Source: Planctomycetota bacterium
Lineage (GTDB): Bacteria > Planctomycetota > Phycisphaerae > FEN-1346 > JAACEH01
Length of the DNA stretch: 6,024 nucleotides
Direction: 5' to 3'
Assembly: GCA_016935955.1 (NCBI GenBank)
Contig: JAFGPY010000004.1
Coordinates: forward strand, 1 to 6,024
Shown here: positions 1 through 6,019 of the stretch, in pieces
Position numbering within the stretch: position 1 is the stretch's first letter
Layout of the letters: every line of letters starts with the position of its first letter
Position numbers and translations under genes: made by a program
The notes under the pieces: generated by a model
What the model was told of the DNA's origin: nothing
Databases searched by the model: none
Seen by the model: the letters and a program-made list of their open reading frames with translations, nothing else

Positions 1-1635
1 CCGGGCGACCGTCTGCAGCGTCTCGATGCTCGGAAACGACTGGAACCCGAACTCGCTGGAGAATCGCGGCTTGACGGTCAGGTAATTGTCGAAATTCTTG
101 CGGCGGTGCCAGACTTCCCAGTAGTGCATGTCGCCCTCGTTAGCCGCGCCGAACGGATAACCTGGCTTTCGCGGGCACCCTGTCGGCGAGCTCGGAATCC
201 ACGGCCGCGCGGGGTCCTCGTCACGCACAACGCGCTCCTGCGTATCGTAGGTCAGCTTGTCGTAAGCCTGGCGGAAGCGTTTCTGGTTCGGATCCTCGGC
301 CCACCAGGAATCGACGGCCGTCTGGTTCTCATTGTTGCCGCACCACAGGACGATCGACGGGTGGTTACCCATGCGGCGGATCTGGTGCCGCATCTCGGCC
401 TCCACGCTGTCGAGGAACCACTTGTCCTCGGGATAGGCGGCGCAGGCGAACATGAAATCGTGCCAGACCATGACGCCCATGCGATCGCACAGTCGCAGGA
501 GTTCGTCCTGGGCGTAGATGCCGCCGCCCCAGAGGCGAAGCATGTTCATGTTGCCGGCCACGGTGTCTTCGACGAGTCGCTTCAGGCGGCCGGGCGTCGT
601 GCGGTCGGCGAAGACGTCGTCGGGAATCCAGTTGGCGCCCTTGCAGTAGAGGTCGCGACCGTTGACGCGGAGTTTGAAGCTGCGGCCGATGGCGTCCTTC
701 TCCTGCACCAGCTCAACCTTCCGCAGCCCGATCTCCGTCTCGTACCGATCACTCGCCTTCGTGCGGCCGTCGGGCGTCCACGTGACCGCCAGGTCGTAGA
801 GCGGCTGCGAGCCCGCTCCGACCGGCCACCACAGTTTCGGTTTGGTGATGGTGACCTTGGCCGCAACGCGATTGGTCCCCTTCTTCAGCTTGGCCGCCAC
901 GCGAACGGTCTGCCCGCCGATGCGCACTTCGAGCGTGCCGGCGCCGGCCTTCGGCGCGAGCACGTCGGCCGCCACGCTGAGCGTCACGCCCTTGGCCCCG
1001 TGTTTCTGCTGCGTGGTCACGTAATCCAGCACCGGCTCGTCCGTGGCCAGCAGATAGCAGTCTTGCCAGATGCCGCTGGTGGACAGTGCCGGGCCCCAGT
1101 CCCAGCCGAAGTGGCACTGGGCCTTGCGGATGAAAGGCCGAAAGACCGGGCGCGGCGGCCGGTCGGGCCAGGCCCGTTCCTCAAGCCGGTTGCAGACGGA
1201 CGTCGACTTGTCCTTCATCCGCCGACCGTACTTGATCGGCGACTCGAAGACGACGCGCAGCTCGTTTTCGCCCTCGCGCAGACGGCCCGCCACGTCGAAC
1301 CGCCAGCGGCGGAACATGTTGTCGGCCGAGCCGACTTTGCGGCCGTTCAGGTAGACCGTGGCCGCCGTGTCGAGCCCCTCGAAGACCAGTTGCTGCATGG
1401 CCGCGCGGCTCTGGGCGGCCGTGGCCCGGAAAGAGCGCACGTATTCCCACGACGCCTGGTCGACCCACAGGACGTCCAGCTCGTTGCGGCGATAGTACGG
1501 GTCGGGAATCTTTTTGGCCCGCAACAGGTCCGTGTGCACGCATCCCGGCACACGAGCGGCAATCCATTGTCGCACTCGTCCCTTGCCGCCGGTCTCGCGC
1601 ATCCGCCACGCGCCATTCAACAACGTCTTACTCAT
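1..1635 (-). CDS. GH2 beta-mannosidase, 3' end cut off by window edge
   Basis: This gene encodes a glycoside hydrolase family 2 retaining enzyme, best matched to beta-mannosidase, which releases terminal beta-linked mannose from oligosaccharides. The 545 visible residues are open in one frame from the ATG to position 1. The N-terminal sugar-binding domain (about 1-200) carries VPGCVHTDLL (29-38), IPDPYYRRNE (43-52), FEGLDTAATVYLNG (85-98) and HFGWDWGPAL (175-184), all typical of beta-mannosidases. An Ig-like domain follows (about 205-305, including KLWWPVG at 267-273), then the TIM barrel (from about 310) with YCKGANWIP (330-338) and NMLRLWGGGIY (364-374). The acid/base glutamate is E436 in GNNEN (codon 330-328). 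The nucleophile is E528 in SSEFGFQS (codon 54-52). Both are intact. There is no signal peptide, so the enzyme is probably cytoplasmic and acts on imported oligosaccharides. Family members usually have about 800-870 residues, so roughly one third is missing to the left. A good ribosome site supports this start. Another GH2 activity is possible but less likely. Confidence 0.95.
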   Translation of the reverse strand, partial: MSKTLLNGAWRMRETGGKGRVRQWIAARVPGCVHTDLLRAKKIPDPYYRRNELDVLWVDQASWEYVRSFRATAAQSRAAMQQLVFEGLDTAATVYLNGRKVGSADNMFRRWRFDVAGRLREGENELRVVFESPIKYGRRMKDKSTSVCNRLEERAWPDRPPRPVFRPFIRKAQCHFGWDWGPALSTSGIWQDCYLLATDEPVLDYVTTQQKHGAKGVTLSVAADVLAPKAGAGTLEVRIGGQTVRVAAKLKKGTNRVAAKVTITKPKLWWPVGAGSQPLYDLAVTWTPDGRTKASDRYETEIGLRKVELVQEKDAIGRSFKLRVNGRDLYCKGANWIPDDVFADRTTPGRLKRLVEDTVAGNMNMLRLWGGGIYAQDELLRLCDRMGVMVWHDFMFACAAYPEDKWFLDSVEAEMRHQIRRMGNHPSIVLWCGNNENQTAVDSWWAEDPNQKRFRQAYDKLTYDTQERVVRDEDPARPWIPSSPTGCPRKPGYPFGAANEGDMHYWEVWHRRKNFDNYLTVKPRFSSEFGFQSFPSIETLQTVAR

Positions 1636-1643
1636 TGGGTCTT

Positions 1644-1649
1644 CTCCTC
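1644..1649 (-). promoter_or_regulatory. Ribosome binding site of the beta-mannosidase gene
   Basis: On the minus strand GAGGAG stands 8 nt before the ATG at 1635. It is a strong Shine-Dalgarno match and fixes the start. The encoded N-terminus (MSKTLLNGAW) also matches the usual beginning of this family. No convincing -35/-10 pair was seen between 1650 and 1769, so the gene may depend on read-through from the upstream paralogue pair or on a promoter I could not recognise. Confidence 0.8.
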
Positions 1650-1769
1650 GGCATCTCTGTGGGTGCCTTTTGACGGGCAAGCACGCATCTTGCCTTCTCT
1701 TCCACAAACATCAGGCACGCCCGCAACGTACCCATACCAGACAACTCCAGTTATCCTTTCACACAGGAC

Positions 1770-3635
1770 CTAGTTGCGACCACCGCCAAGCTCGGCTTCC
1801 CGCTTCTTCCACTGCATGGCCTCTTCGGTCTTGCCTTGCGCGTACAGCACGGCTGCAACGTTGTGGCAGGCGTCGGCCCAGTCGGGCCTCAGCGTCGCCG
1901 CTTTCTTGAACGCCTCCAGGGCGCTATCCAGATCGCCCTTTGCGTAATAGGCCTGGGCGAGATTGTAGTGTGTCGACGCAAAGTCGGGGTCGAGATCGAC
2001 CGCCCGGCGGAAATGCTCAATGGCCCCGTCGTAGTCCTTGCGCCACAGGGCGGCGTTGCCGAGTCCGGTCTCGGCGCCCTGCCAGGTCGGGTCGAGGTCC
2101 AGGGCCTTGCGGTAGTGCGTCTCGGCTTCGGCAATCCGCTGGCCATCGCCGTACTGCTGGCCGGCGCCGAGGAGCATGTTGCCCAGGTTGCCGAAGAATC
2201 TGGCGTCGTCATCCTGGGCGGCAATCGCCTTGCGTCCCGCGGCAATGGCCCGAGCCACATTGGCCTGCTGCCGGTCGGTCCGCGACGGATCCATCGCCCG
2301 AGCCCAATAGGCGGCGCTGAGACTGTCCCAGGCCACGCCGTTTTGCGGCCAGGCCTGGGCATTATACTCCCAGAAAGTGACCGGGTCGCGCCAGACACGC
2401 TGCTGGCGGACCGTCAGGCCGCCAAGAATCACGAGCGCCACCCCGGTCGCTACGACGACTGCCCTGCGACGGTGAGGGTAGGTTGCAGCCCATTCGGCCA
2501 CGAGCCACGCGACGGCCACGAAGACGCCGACCAGCGGCAGGTACGTGTAACGGTCGGCCATGATCTGTTTGCCCACCTGCACCAGACCAATGACCGGCAC
2601 GAGCATGCCGACGTAGACGAGCCAGCCGACCAGGAGTTGCGGGCGACGTCGTCGCCACAGGATAAGGGCGGCGATGGTGACTGCCAGCAGAACGGCGGCA
2701 AAGCCGGCAGCCGCAGGCACGCCGATCAGCGGACCGCCGCGGTCGGCCAGGGGATAGAACGGCACGAGGGTCCCCGGCCAGGGCCAGAACGTCTTGGCCA
2801 GGTACATGGCGTAGGCGTACGACGCGTTGGCCAGCCGCTGCGCCAGGGGCAAGGCCTCCAGGTCGCGGACAGCGCGGCCGTGTTGCTGAACGAGGAACGT
2901 GACGACACACGACGCAGCCGTCATGGCCGCGAGCGGCAACTTCTCGGCCACGCTCCGCCACGACAATCGCCCGAGCGGCCAAACGTCCAGAAGCAGCAGC
3001 ACGAACGGCACCGTCACGGCCATCGGCTTGCTCATCAGCGCCGCGGCGAAGGCCAGGGCCACGAGCAGGTACCGACGCACGGACGGCCGCGAGGCGTAGA
3101 CGGCATAGGCCCACAGCGTCAGGAACGTGAACGTGCCGCACAGAACGTCCTTGCGCTCGGCCACCCACGACACGCTCTCGACATGTAACGGGTGCAGGGC
3201 AAAGAGCGCCGCCACCACCGCGCTAGGCCAGAGCCGGCGGGTCAGCCGGTGGAGAGCGATCAGCAGCAGCGCCGAGTTCAGGGCGTGCAGCAGAATGCTC
3301 GTCAGGTGGTGGCCCCAGGGCCTCATGCCGAACAGCGTCACGTCCGCGGCGTGACTCAGCCACGTCAGCGGATGCCAGTTGGCGGCCTCGCGGCTGCGGA
3401 AGGCCCACGTCACCGTGTCGATCGACAGGCCGTCACGAACGTGAGCGTTCTCGGTCACGTAACTGTTGTCGTCCCAGTTGAGGAAGTCGTTGCCGAGCGA
3501 CGGCAGGTAGACCGCCAGCGTGAGTGCGGCCAGCACGAGAGCCGCCGTCACGAGGCCGCGCCCGGGCGCGCCGGCATCGGCCGCCGCAGGAATCCGCGCC
3601 GTCTGCGATTGCGATTTGCGTGCTCTTGCCGCCAT
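1770..3635 (-). CDS. TMTC-like multi-pass membrane protein with TPR tail, copy A
   Basis: This 621-residue protein has a hydrophobic N-terminal two thirds with about 11-12 membrane spans (first at about 27-46, last at about 391-408) and a cytoplasmic or periplasmic C-terminal TPR tail. The first loop has a WDDN motif (54-57) after span 1. Further motifs are NWHPLTWLSH (86-95), HPLHVESVSWVAERKD (148-163), MSKPMAV (201-207) and MADRYTYLPLVG (359-370). This order resembles the TMTC/DUF1736 group of GT-C-fold glycosyltransferases, where the loop-1 acidic pair is thought catalytic. Animal TMTC1-4 are O-mannosyltransferases; the bacterial substrate is unknown. About four TPRs follow (476-515, 517-550, 551-584, 585-618), probably for protein binding. 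The start at 3635 was chosen over an in-frame ATG at 3731, which would overlap the neighbouring gene by 44 bp and add an Arg/Gly-rich stretch without homologous character. Its Shine-Dalgarno is weak (CAGGTAA). It lies 52 bp downstream of its paralogue, probably in the same transcript. The glycosyltransferase assignment is inferred from motifs only. Confidence 0.88.
   Translation of the reverse strand: MAARARKSQSQTARIPAAADAGAPGRGLVTAALVLAALTLAVYLPSLGNDFLNWDDNSYVTENAHVRDGLSIDTVTWAFRSREAANWHPLTWLSHAADVTLFGMRPWGHHLTSILLHALNSALLLIALHRLTRRLWPSAVVAALFALHPLHVESVSWVAERKDVLCGTFTFLTLWAYAVYASRPSVRRYLLVALAFAAALMSKPMAVTVPFVLLLLDVWPLGRLSWRSVAEKLPLAAMTAASCVVTFLVQQHGRAVRDLEALPLAQRLANASYAYAMYLAKTFWPWPGTLVPFYPLADRGGPLIGVPAAAGFAAVLLAVTIAALILWRRRRPQLLVGWLVYVGMLVPVIGLVQVGKQIMADRYTYLPLVGVFVAVAWLVAEWAATYPHRRRAVVVATGVALVILGGLTVRQQRVWRDPVTFWEYNAQAWPQNGVAWDSLSAAYWARAMDPSRTDRQQANVARAIAAGRKAIAAQDDDARFFGNLGNMLLGAGQQYGDGQRIAEAETHYRKALDLDPTWQGAETGLGNAALWRKDYDGAIEHFRRAVDLDPDFASTHYNLAQAYYAKGDLDSALEAFKKAATLRPDWADACHNVAAVLYAQGKTEEAMQWKKREAELGGGRN
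2899..3320 (-). repeat. Long direct repeat, copy in paralogue A
   Basis: This 422-bp segment encodes residues about 106-246 of copy A and matches 4844-5265 with no gaps at a constant offset of 1945. I counted about 24 mismatches by eye (about 94% identity), and only about six residues differ in the encoded stretch. A further 45-bp match with one mismatch (3340-3384 against 5294-5338) lies just beyond a short indel. The flanking coding sequence is far more divergent. Confidence 0.9.
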
Positions 3636-3640
3636 GCTCG

Positions 3641-3691
3641 TTACCTGTCGCCTGTGGCCCTGGGCCGCCCGTCCTGCGCGCCCGCGCTCAT
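3641..3691 (-). CDS. Possible 16-codon coupling mini-ORF between the paralogues
   Basis: An ATG overlaps the TGA of the upstream paralogue (ATGA, 3691-3688) and opens a 16-codon frame ending in TAA at 3643-3641, 5 nt before the ATG of copy A at 3635. Such a frame could carry terminating ribosomes across the 52-bp gap to a start that has only a weak Shine-Dalgarno. The peptide (MSAGAQDGRPRATGDR) has no recognisable features. ATGA overlaps arise easily by chance in GC-rich DNA, so this is a weak call. Confidence 0.2.
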   Translation of the reverse strand: MSAGAQDGRPRATGDR

Positions 3692-5610
3692 GGCTCCTCG
3701 GACGGCCACCAGCGCCGGGCCTCTTCGGCATTGCCGAGTCCCTCGTAGGCCATGGCCATGTACTGCCGGGCCAGCGGCACGGGACCGACCTGGCGGATGA
3801 CCACGCCGAGTTGCCGGATTGCGGCCTCGTACTGCTCCTTGCCCAGAAGGGCTCCCGCCATGTTCAATCTCGCCTCGATGTGATCGGGCTTCGACTGAAG
3901 CACGATGCTCAGTTGGGCGATGGCCTCGTCGAAGCGTCGGGCCTGGAGCAGTGCGGCCCCGAGATCGGCTCGGGCCGGACCGAAGTTCGCGTCGGACTGG
4001 ACGGCACGGGCGAAGGCCTCGATGGCGTACTCCACGTTTCCCTGCTTCAGGGCGGCGATGCCGAGCCCGTAATGAGCGCGGGCCCACCTGGAATTCAGGG
4101 CCAGCGCGCGGCTGAGGTGCACGACGCCTTCCTCGATCTGGCCGTCCCGGACAAGCAGAATGCCGAGATTGGCCTCGGCCTCGACGCAGTAGGGGTTGGC
4201 GACGATGGCCTGACGGTAACAGTCCATGGCCGCAGGCTTGTTGCCCTCGTGGTAGCGGGCCATGCCCATGTTGACGAAGGCCGCCGAGCAGCGAGGGTAG
4301 GCCGTGGCCACACAGTTCCAGAGTGAGAACGTATCGCGCCAGACCGACTGCTGTCGGACCGTCAGCCCGCCGAAGACGACCAGCATCGCCACGGTCGCCA
4401 CGGCAACCGCCTTGCGACGGCCGGGACGCGCCGCCGCCCATTCGGCCACGAGCCAGACCGCCCCGGCGAACGCGCCGACCAGCGGCAGGTACGTGTAGCG
4501 GTCGGCCATCAGTTGGCCGCCCACCTGCACCAGTCCGATGACCGGCACGAGCATGCCCAGGTAGATCAGCCAGCCGACCAGCAGGTACGGCCTGCCGCGG
4601 CGAAGCAGAAGGGCGAAGGCGGTCGCCCCTGCGAGGATCAGGGCGGCCCCGCCGGCCATGAGCAGCGAGACCTCGCGGCCGCCGCTGTGGGCCAGCGGAT
4701 GATAGGGCACGAGGGTCCCCGGCCACGGGAAGACGGCCATGACCAGGTACATCACGTAAGCGTAGGCGGCATTGCCCGCACGCTGCAGCAGCGAGACGGT
4801 CTCCAGGTCGCGCAGCGCGCCGCCGGCCCGCTGTGCCCAGATGGTGACGACGCACGCTGCCGCCGTCATGGCCGCGAGCGGCAACTTCTCGGCCACGCTC
4901 CGCCACGACAATCGCCCGAGCGGCCAAGCGTCCAGAAGAAGCAGCACGAACGGCAACGTCACGGCCATCGGCTTGCTCATCAGCGCCGCGGCGAAGGCCA
5001 GGGCCACGAGCAGGTACCGACGCACGGACGGTCGCGATGCGTAGGACGCGTAAGCCCACAACGTCAGGAACGTGAACGTGCCGCACAGAACGTCCTTGCG
5101 CTCGGCCACCCACGAGACGCTCTCGACATGTAACGGATGCAGGGCAAACAGCGCCGCCACCACCGCGCTAGGCCAGAGCCGTCGGATCAGCCGGTGGAGG
5201 GCGATCAGCAGCAGCGCCGAGTTCAGGGCGTGCAGTAGAACGCTTGTCAGGTGGTGGCCCCAGGGATGTTCCTTTCCCGTTCCGTAGAGTTCGACGTCCG
5301 CGGCGTGGCTCAGCCACGTCAGCGGATGCCAGTTGGCGCCGACGATGCGGTCGGGAGTGGGAGCGAATGCCCAGGCAACCATCTCGGCGGTCAAGCCGTC
5401 GCGGAGGTGGGGGTTGTCGGTGACGTACTTGTTGTCGTCCCAGATGAGGAGCTGGTTGCGAAGCGACGGCGCATACGCGGCCGCAGTGACCACGGCCAGA
5501 CACAATGCGATCATCCACGCCCGGCGGACGTCGTGTCCTGGGCGTTTGTCGAGTCCGGGTGCGGCGGGAGTCTCGCCGCGGTGATGTGAACCTTTCTTCC
5601 GCGACTTCAT
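3688..5610 (-). CDS. TMTC-like multi-pass membrane protein with TPR tail, copy B
   Basis: This 640-residue protein is the tandem paralogue of the gene at 1770-3635. A basic N-terminus (MKSRKKGSHHR) precedes the first membrane span (about 31-50). The same motif series follows: WDDN (57-60), NWHPLTWLSH (93-102), HPLHVESVSWVAERKD (158-173), MSKPMAV (211-217) and MADRYTYLPLVG (368-379), with about 11-12 spans to residue 415. The C-terminal tail has about six TPRs (442-475, 476-508, 509-542, 543-576, 577-610, 611-636), against four in copy A, and those tails are not closely similar. The likely role is membrane glycosyl transfer of the GT-C type, with the TPRs recruiting a protein partner; this is inference from motif order. 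The start at 5610 is preferred over the in-frame ATG at 5667, because a good promoter lies between the two and the extra 19 residues look non-coding. No Shine-Dalgarno precedes 5610, which fits leaderless initiation. Confidence 0.88.
   Translation of the reverse strand: MKSRKKGSHHRGETPAAPGLDKRPGHDVRRAWMIALCLAVVTAAAYAPSLRNQLLIWDDNKYVTDNPHLRDGLTAEMVAWAFAPTPDRIVGANWHPLTWLSHAADVELYGTGKEHPWGHHLTSVLLHALNSALLLIALHRLIRRLWPSAVVAALFALHPLHVESVSWVAERKDVLCGTFTFLTLWAYASYASRPSVRRYLLVALAFAAALMSKPMAVTLPFVLLLLDAWPLGRLSWRSVAEKLPLAAMTAAACVVTIWAQRAGGALRDLETVSLLQRAGNAAYAYVMYLVMAVFPWPGTLVPYHPLAHSGGREVSLLMAGGAALILAGATAFALLLRRGRPYLLVGWLIYLGMLVPVIGLVQVGGQLMADRYTYLPLVGAFAGAVWLVAEWAAARPGRRKAVAVATVAMLVVFGGLTVRQQSVWRDTFSLWNCVATAYPRCSAAFVNMGMARYHEGNKPAAMDCYRQAIVANPYCVEAEANLGILLVRDGQIEEGVVHLSRALALNSRWARAHYGLGIAALKQGNVEYAIEAFARAVQSDANFGPARADLGAALLQARRFDEAIAQLSIVLQSKPDHIEARLNMAGALLGKEQYEAAIRQLGVVIRQVGPVPLARQYMAMAYEGLGNAEEARRWWPSEEP
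4844..5265 (-). repeat. Long direct repeat, copy in paralogue B
   Basis: Partner of the segment at 2899-3320, encoding residues about 116-256 of copy B. It spans membrane segments 2 to about 7, including the HPLHVESVSW and MSKPMAV motifs. The two copies lie in direct orientation 1945 bp apart, so homologous recombination between them would delete one paralogue's worth of DNA and leave a chimaeric gene. Confidence 0.9.
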
Positions 5611-5617
5611 GGCCGCA

Positions 5618-5646
5618 ACTATAGCAGGGCGGCCCGGCGTCGACAA
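5618..5646 (-). promoter_or_regulatory. Sigma70-type promoter of the paralogue pair, probably leaderless
   Basis: On the minus strand TTGTCG (5646-5641) and TATAGT (5623-5618) are separated by exactly 17 bp. The ATG at 5610 begins 7 nt after the -10 box, so transcription should start at or within one or two bases of the start codon. No Shine-Dalgarno is present between the -10 box and the ATG. The plus-strand promoter at 5829-5857 has the same -10 sequence and spacer length, which makes chance resemblance less likely. Confidence 0.7.
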
Positions 5647-5673
5647 GGGCGGCCCGCGGGGGAACACCTCAAG

Positions 5674-5790
5674 AAAGTGGCAGGGGCATCTTGCCCATGC
5701 GTGCCACGACCATCCTGGCCGTGGCTCTTGGCGTCATGCAGGGCCAGGATGGCCCTGCGACTCACGGGCGAGACGCCCGTGCCACGTTTT
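5674..5790. repeat. Mirror-symmetric four-hairpin palindromic element, MITE/REP-like
   Basis: Four short hairpins, each with a 3-nt loop, lie in succession. H1 is GGGCA-TCT-TGCCC (5684-5696). H2 is 5704-5724, with CCACG/CGTGG outside and CCA/TGG inside a TCC loop. H3 is 5738-5758, a perfect 9-bp stem with a GGA loop. H4 is 5763-5781, a perfect 8-bp stem with an AGA loop. The set is itself an inverted repeat centred on 5731: H1 mirrors H4 and H2 mirrors H3, with complementary loop sequences. The ends are AAAGTGGCA (5674-5682) and TGCCACGTTTT (5780-5790), which act as imperfect terminal inverted repeats. It contains no plausible gene. It lies between two divergent promoters and may also insulate them or end antisense transcription, but it has no T-run of terminator type. 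Confidence 0.8.
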
Positions 5791-5828
5791 CAAGGTGCAC
5801 CCGCCCGCGAAGGACCCGAGGAATCGGC

Positions 5829-5857
5829 TTGACCTGCGGTCCCGGAGCGGGTATAGT
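5829..5857 (+). promoter_or_regulatory. Sigma70-type promoter of the SAM-I riboswitch transcript
   Basis: TTGACC (5829-5834) and TATAGT (5852-5857) are separated by 17 bp, close to consensus. Transcription should begin at about 5863-5866, leaving about 20 nt before the first helix of the riboswitch at 5885. Its position directly before an independently recognised riboswitch on the same strand supports the call. Confidence 0.8.
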
Positions 5858-5884
5858 CTTGGGCTGACAAGTGAATAGCAGTTG

Positions 5885-6007
5885 CTTCATCAAGAGTGGC
5901 TGAGGGACGGGCCCTGTGACGCCACAGCAACCGGTTTCGACGGACGCATGGTCCGACGGAACGCCAGGTGCTAAATCCCGCCTCCCGCGTTGGGGGGAAA
6001 GATGAGG
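5885..6007 (+). promoter_or_regulatory. SAM-I (S-box) riboswitch aptamer
   Basis: This RNA leader element binds S-adenosylmethionine and normally switches off methionine/SAM genes when SAM is plentiful. The conserved S-box core is visible: ATCAAGAG (5889-5896), GAGGGAC (5902-5908), GGCCC (5910-5914), a TGA (5917-5919, here TGTGAC), GCAACC (5927-5932), and GGTGCTAAATCC (5968-5979). Helices can be drawn. P1 is CTTCATC (5885-5891) with GATGAGG (6001-6007). P2 is GTGGC (5896-5900) with GCCAC (5921-5925). P3 is 5934-5945 with 5951-5962, twelve pairs with one A-A mismatch and one G-T pair. P4 is CCTCCC (5981-5986) with GGGGGG (5992-5997). No terminator with a T-run follows inside the window, so control may be translational. 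The regulated gene lies to the right and is not visible. Confidence 0.95.
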
Positions 6008-6019
6008 GACCGGCACGAC

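Noticed and set aside
106..1773. 555-codon open frame on the plus strand
   Set aside because: It is antisense to the beta-mannosidase gene, whose minus-strand frame carries all family motifs and both catalytic glutamates. The plus-strand translation has no recognisable domain and is the usual antisense frame of GC-rich genes.
1836..3188. 450-codon open frame on the plus strand, and similar long frames at 3520-4326 and 4513-5133
   Set aside because: These are antisense to the two membrane/TPR paralogues. The frames at 1836-3188 and 4513-5133 resemble each other only because the sense genes are paralogous.
3636..3731. N-terminal extension of copy A to the ATG at 3731
   Set aside because: It would overlap the coding end of copy B by 44 bp and add a basic, low-complexity stretch. 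The ATG at 3635 lies at a sensible distance before the first membrane span.
3641..5113. 490-codon minus-strand frame overlapping copy B
   Set aside because: It is an out-of-frame shadow of the real gene at 5610-3688. It is Arg/Gly/Pro-rich and has none of the membrane or TPR pattern. A similar shadow in copy A (2362-3168) begins with almost the same residues because of the shared 422-bp segment.
5738..5781. Rho-independent terminator formed by H3 or H4
   Set aside because: The stems are strong and GC-rich, but neither is followed directly by a T-run on either strand. TTTT at 5787-5790 is separated from H4 by five bases, and the mirror symmetry of the whole element is better explained as a repeat.
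5674..5790. CRISPR array
   Set aside because: The repeated units are palindromic, differ from each other and are not separated by regular unique spacers.
5762..6016. 84-codon minus-strand frame
   Set aside because: It runs antisense through the SAM-I riboswitch, its promoter and part of the palindromic element, and its translation has no protein-like features.
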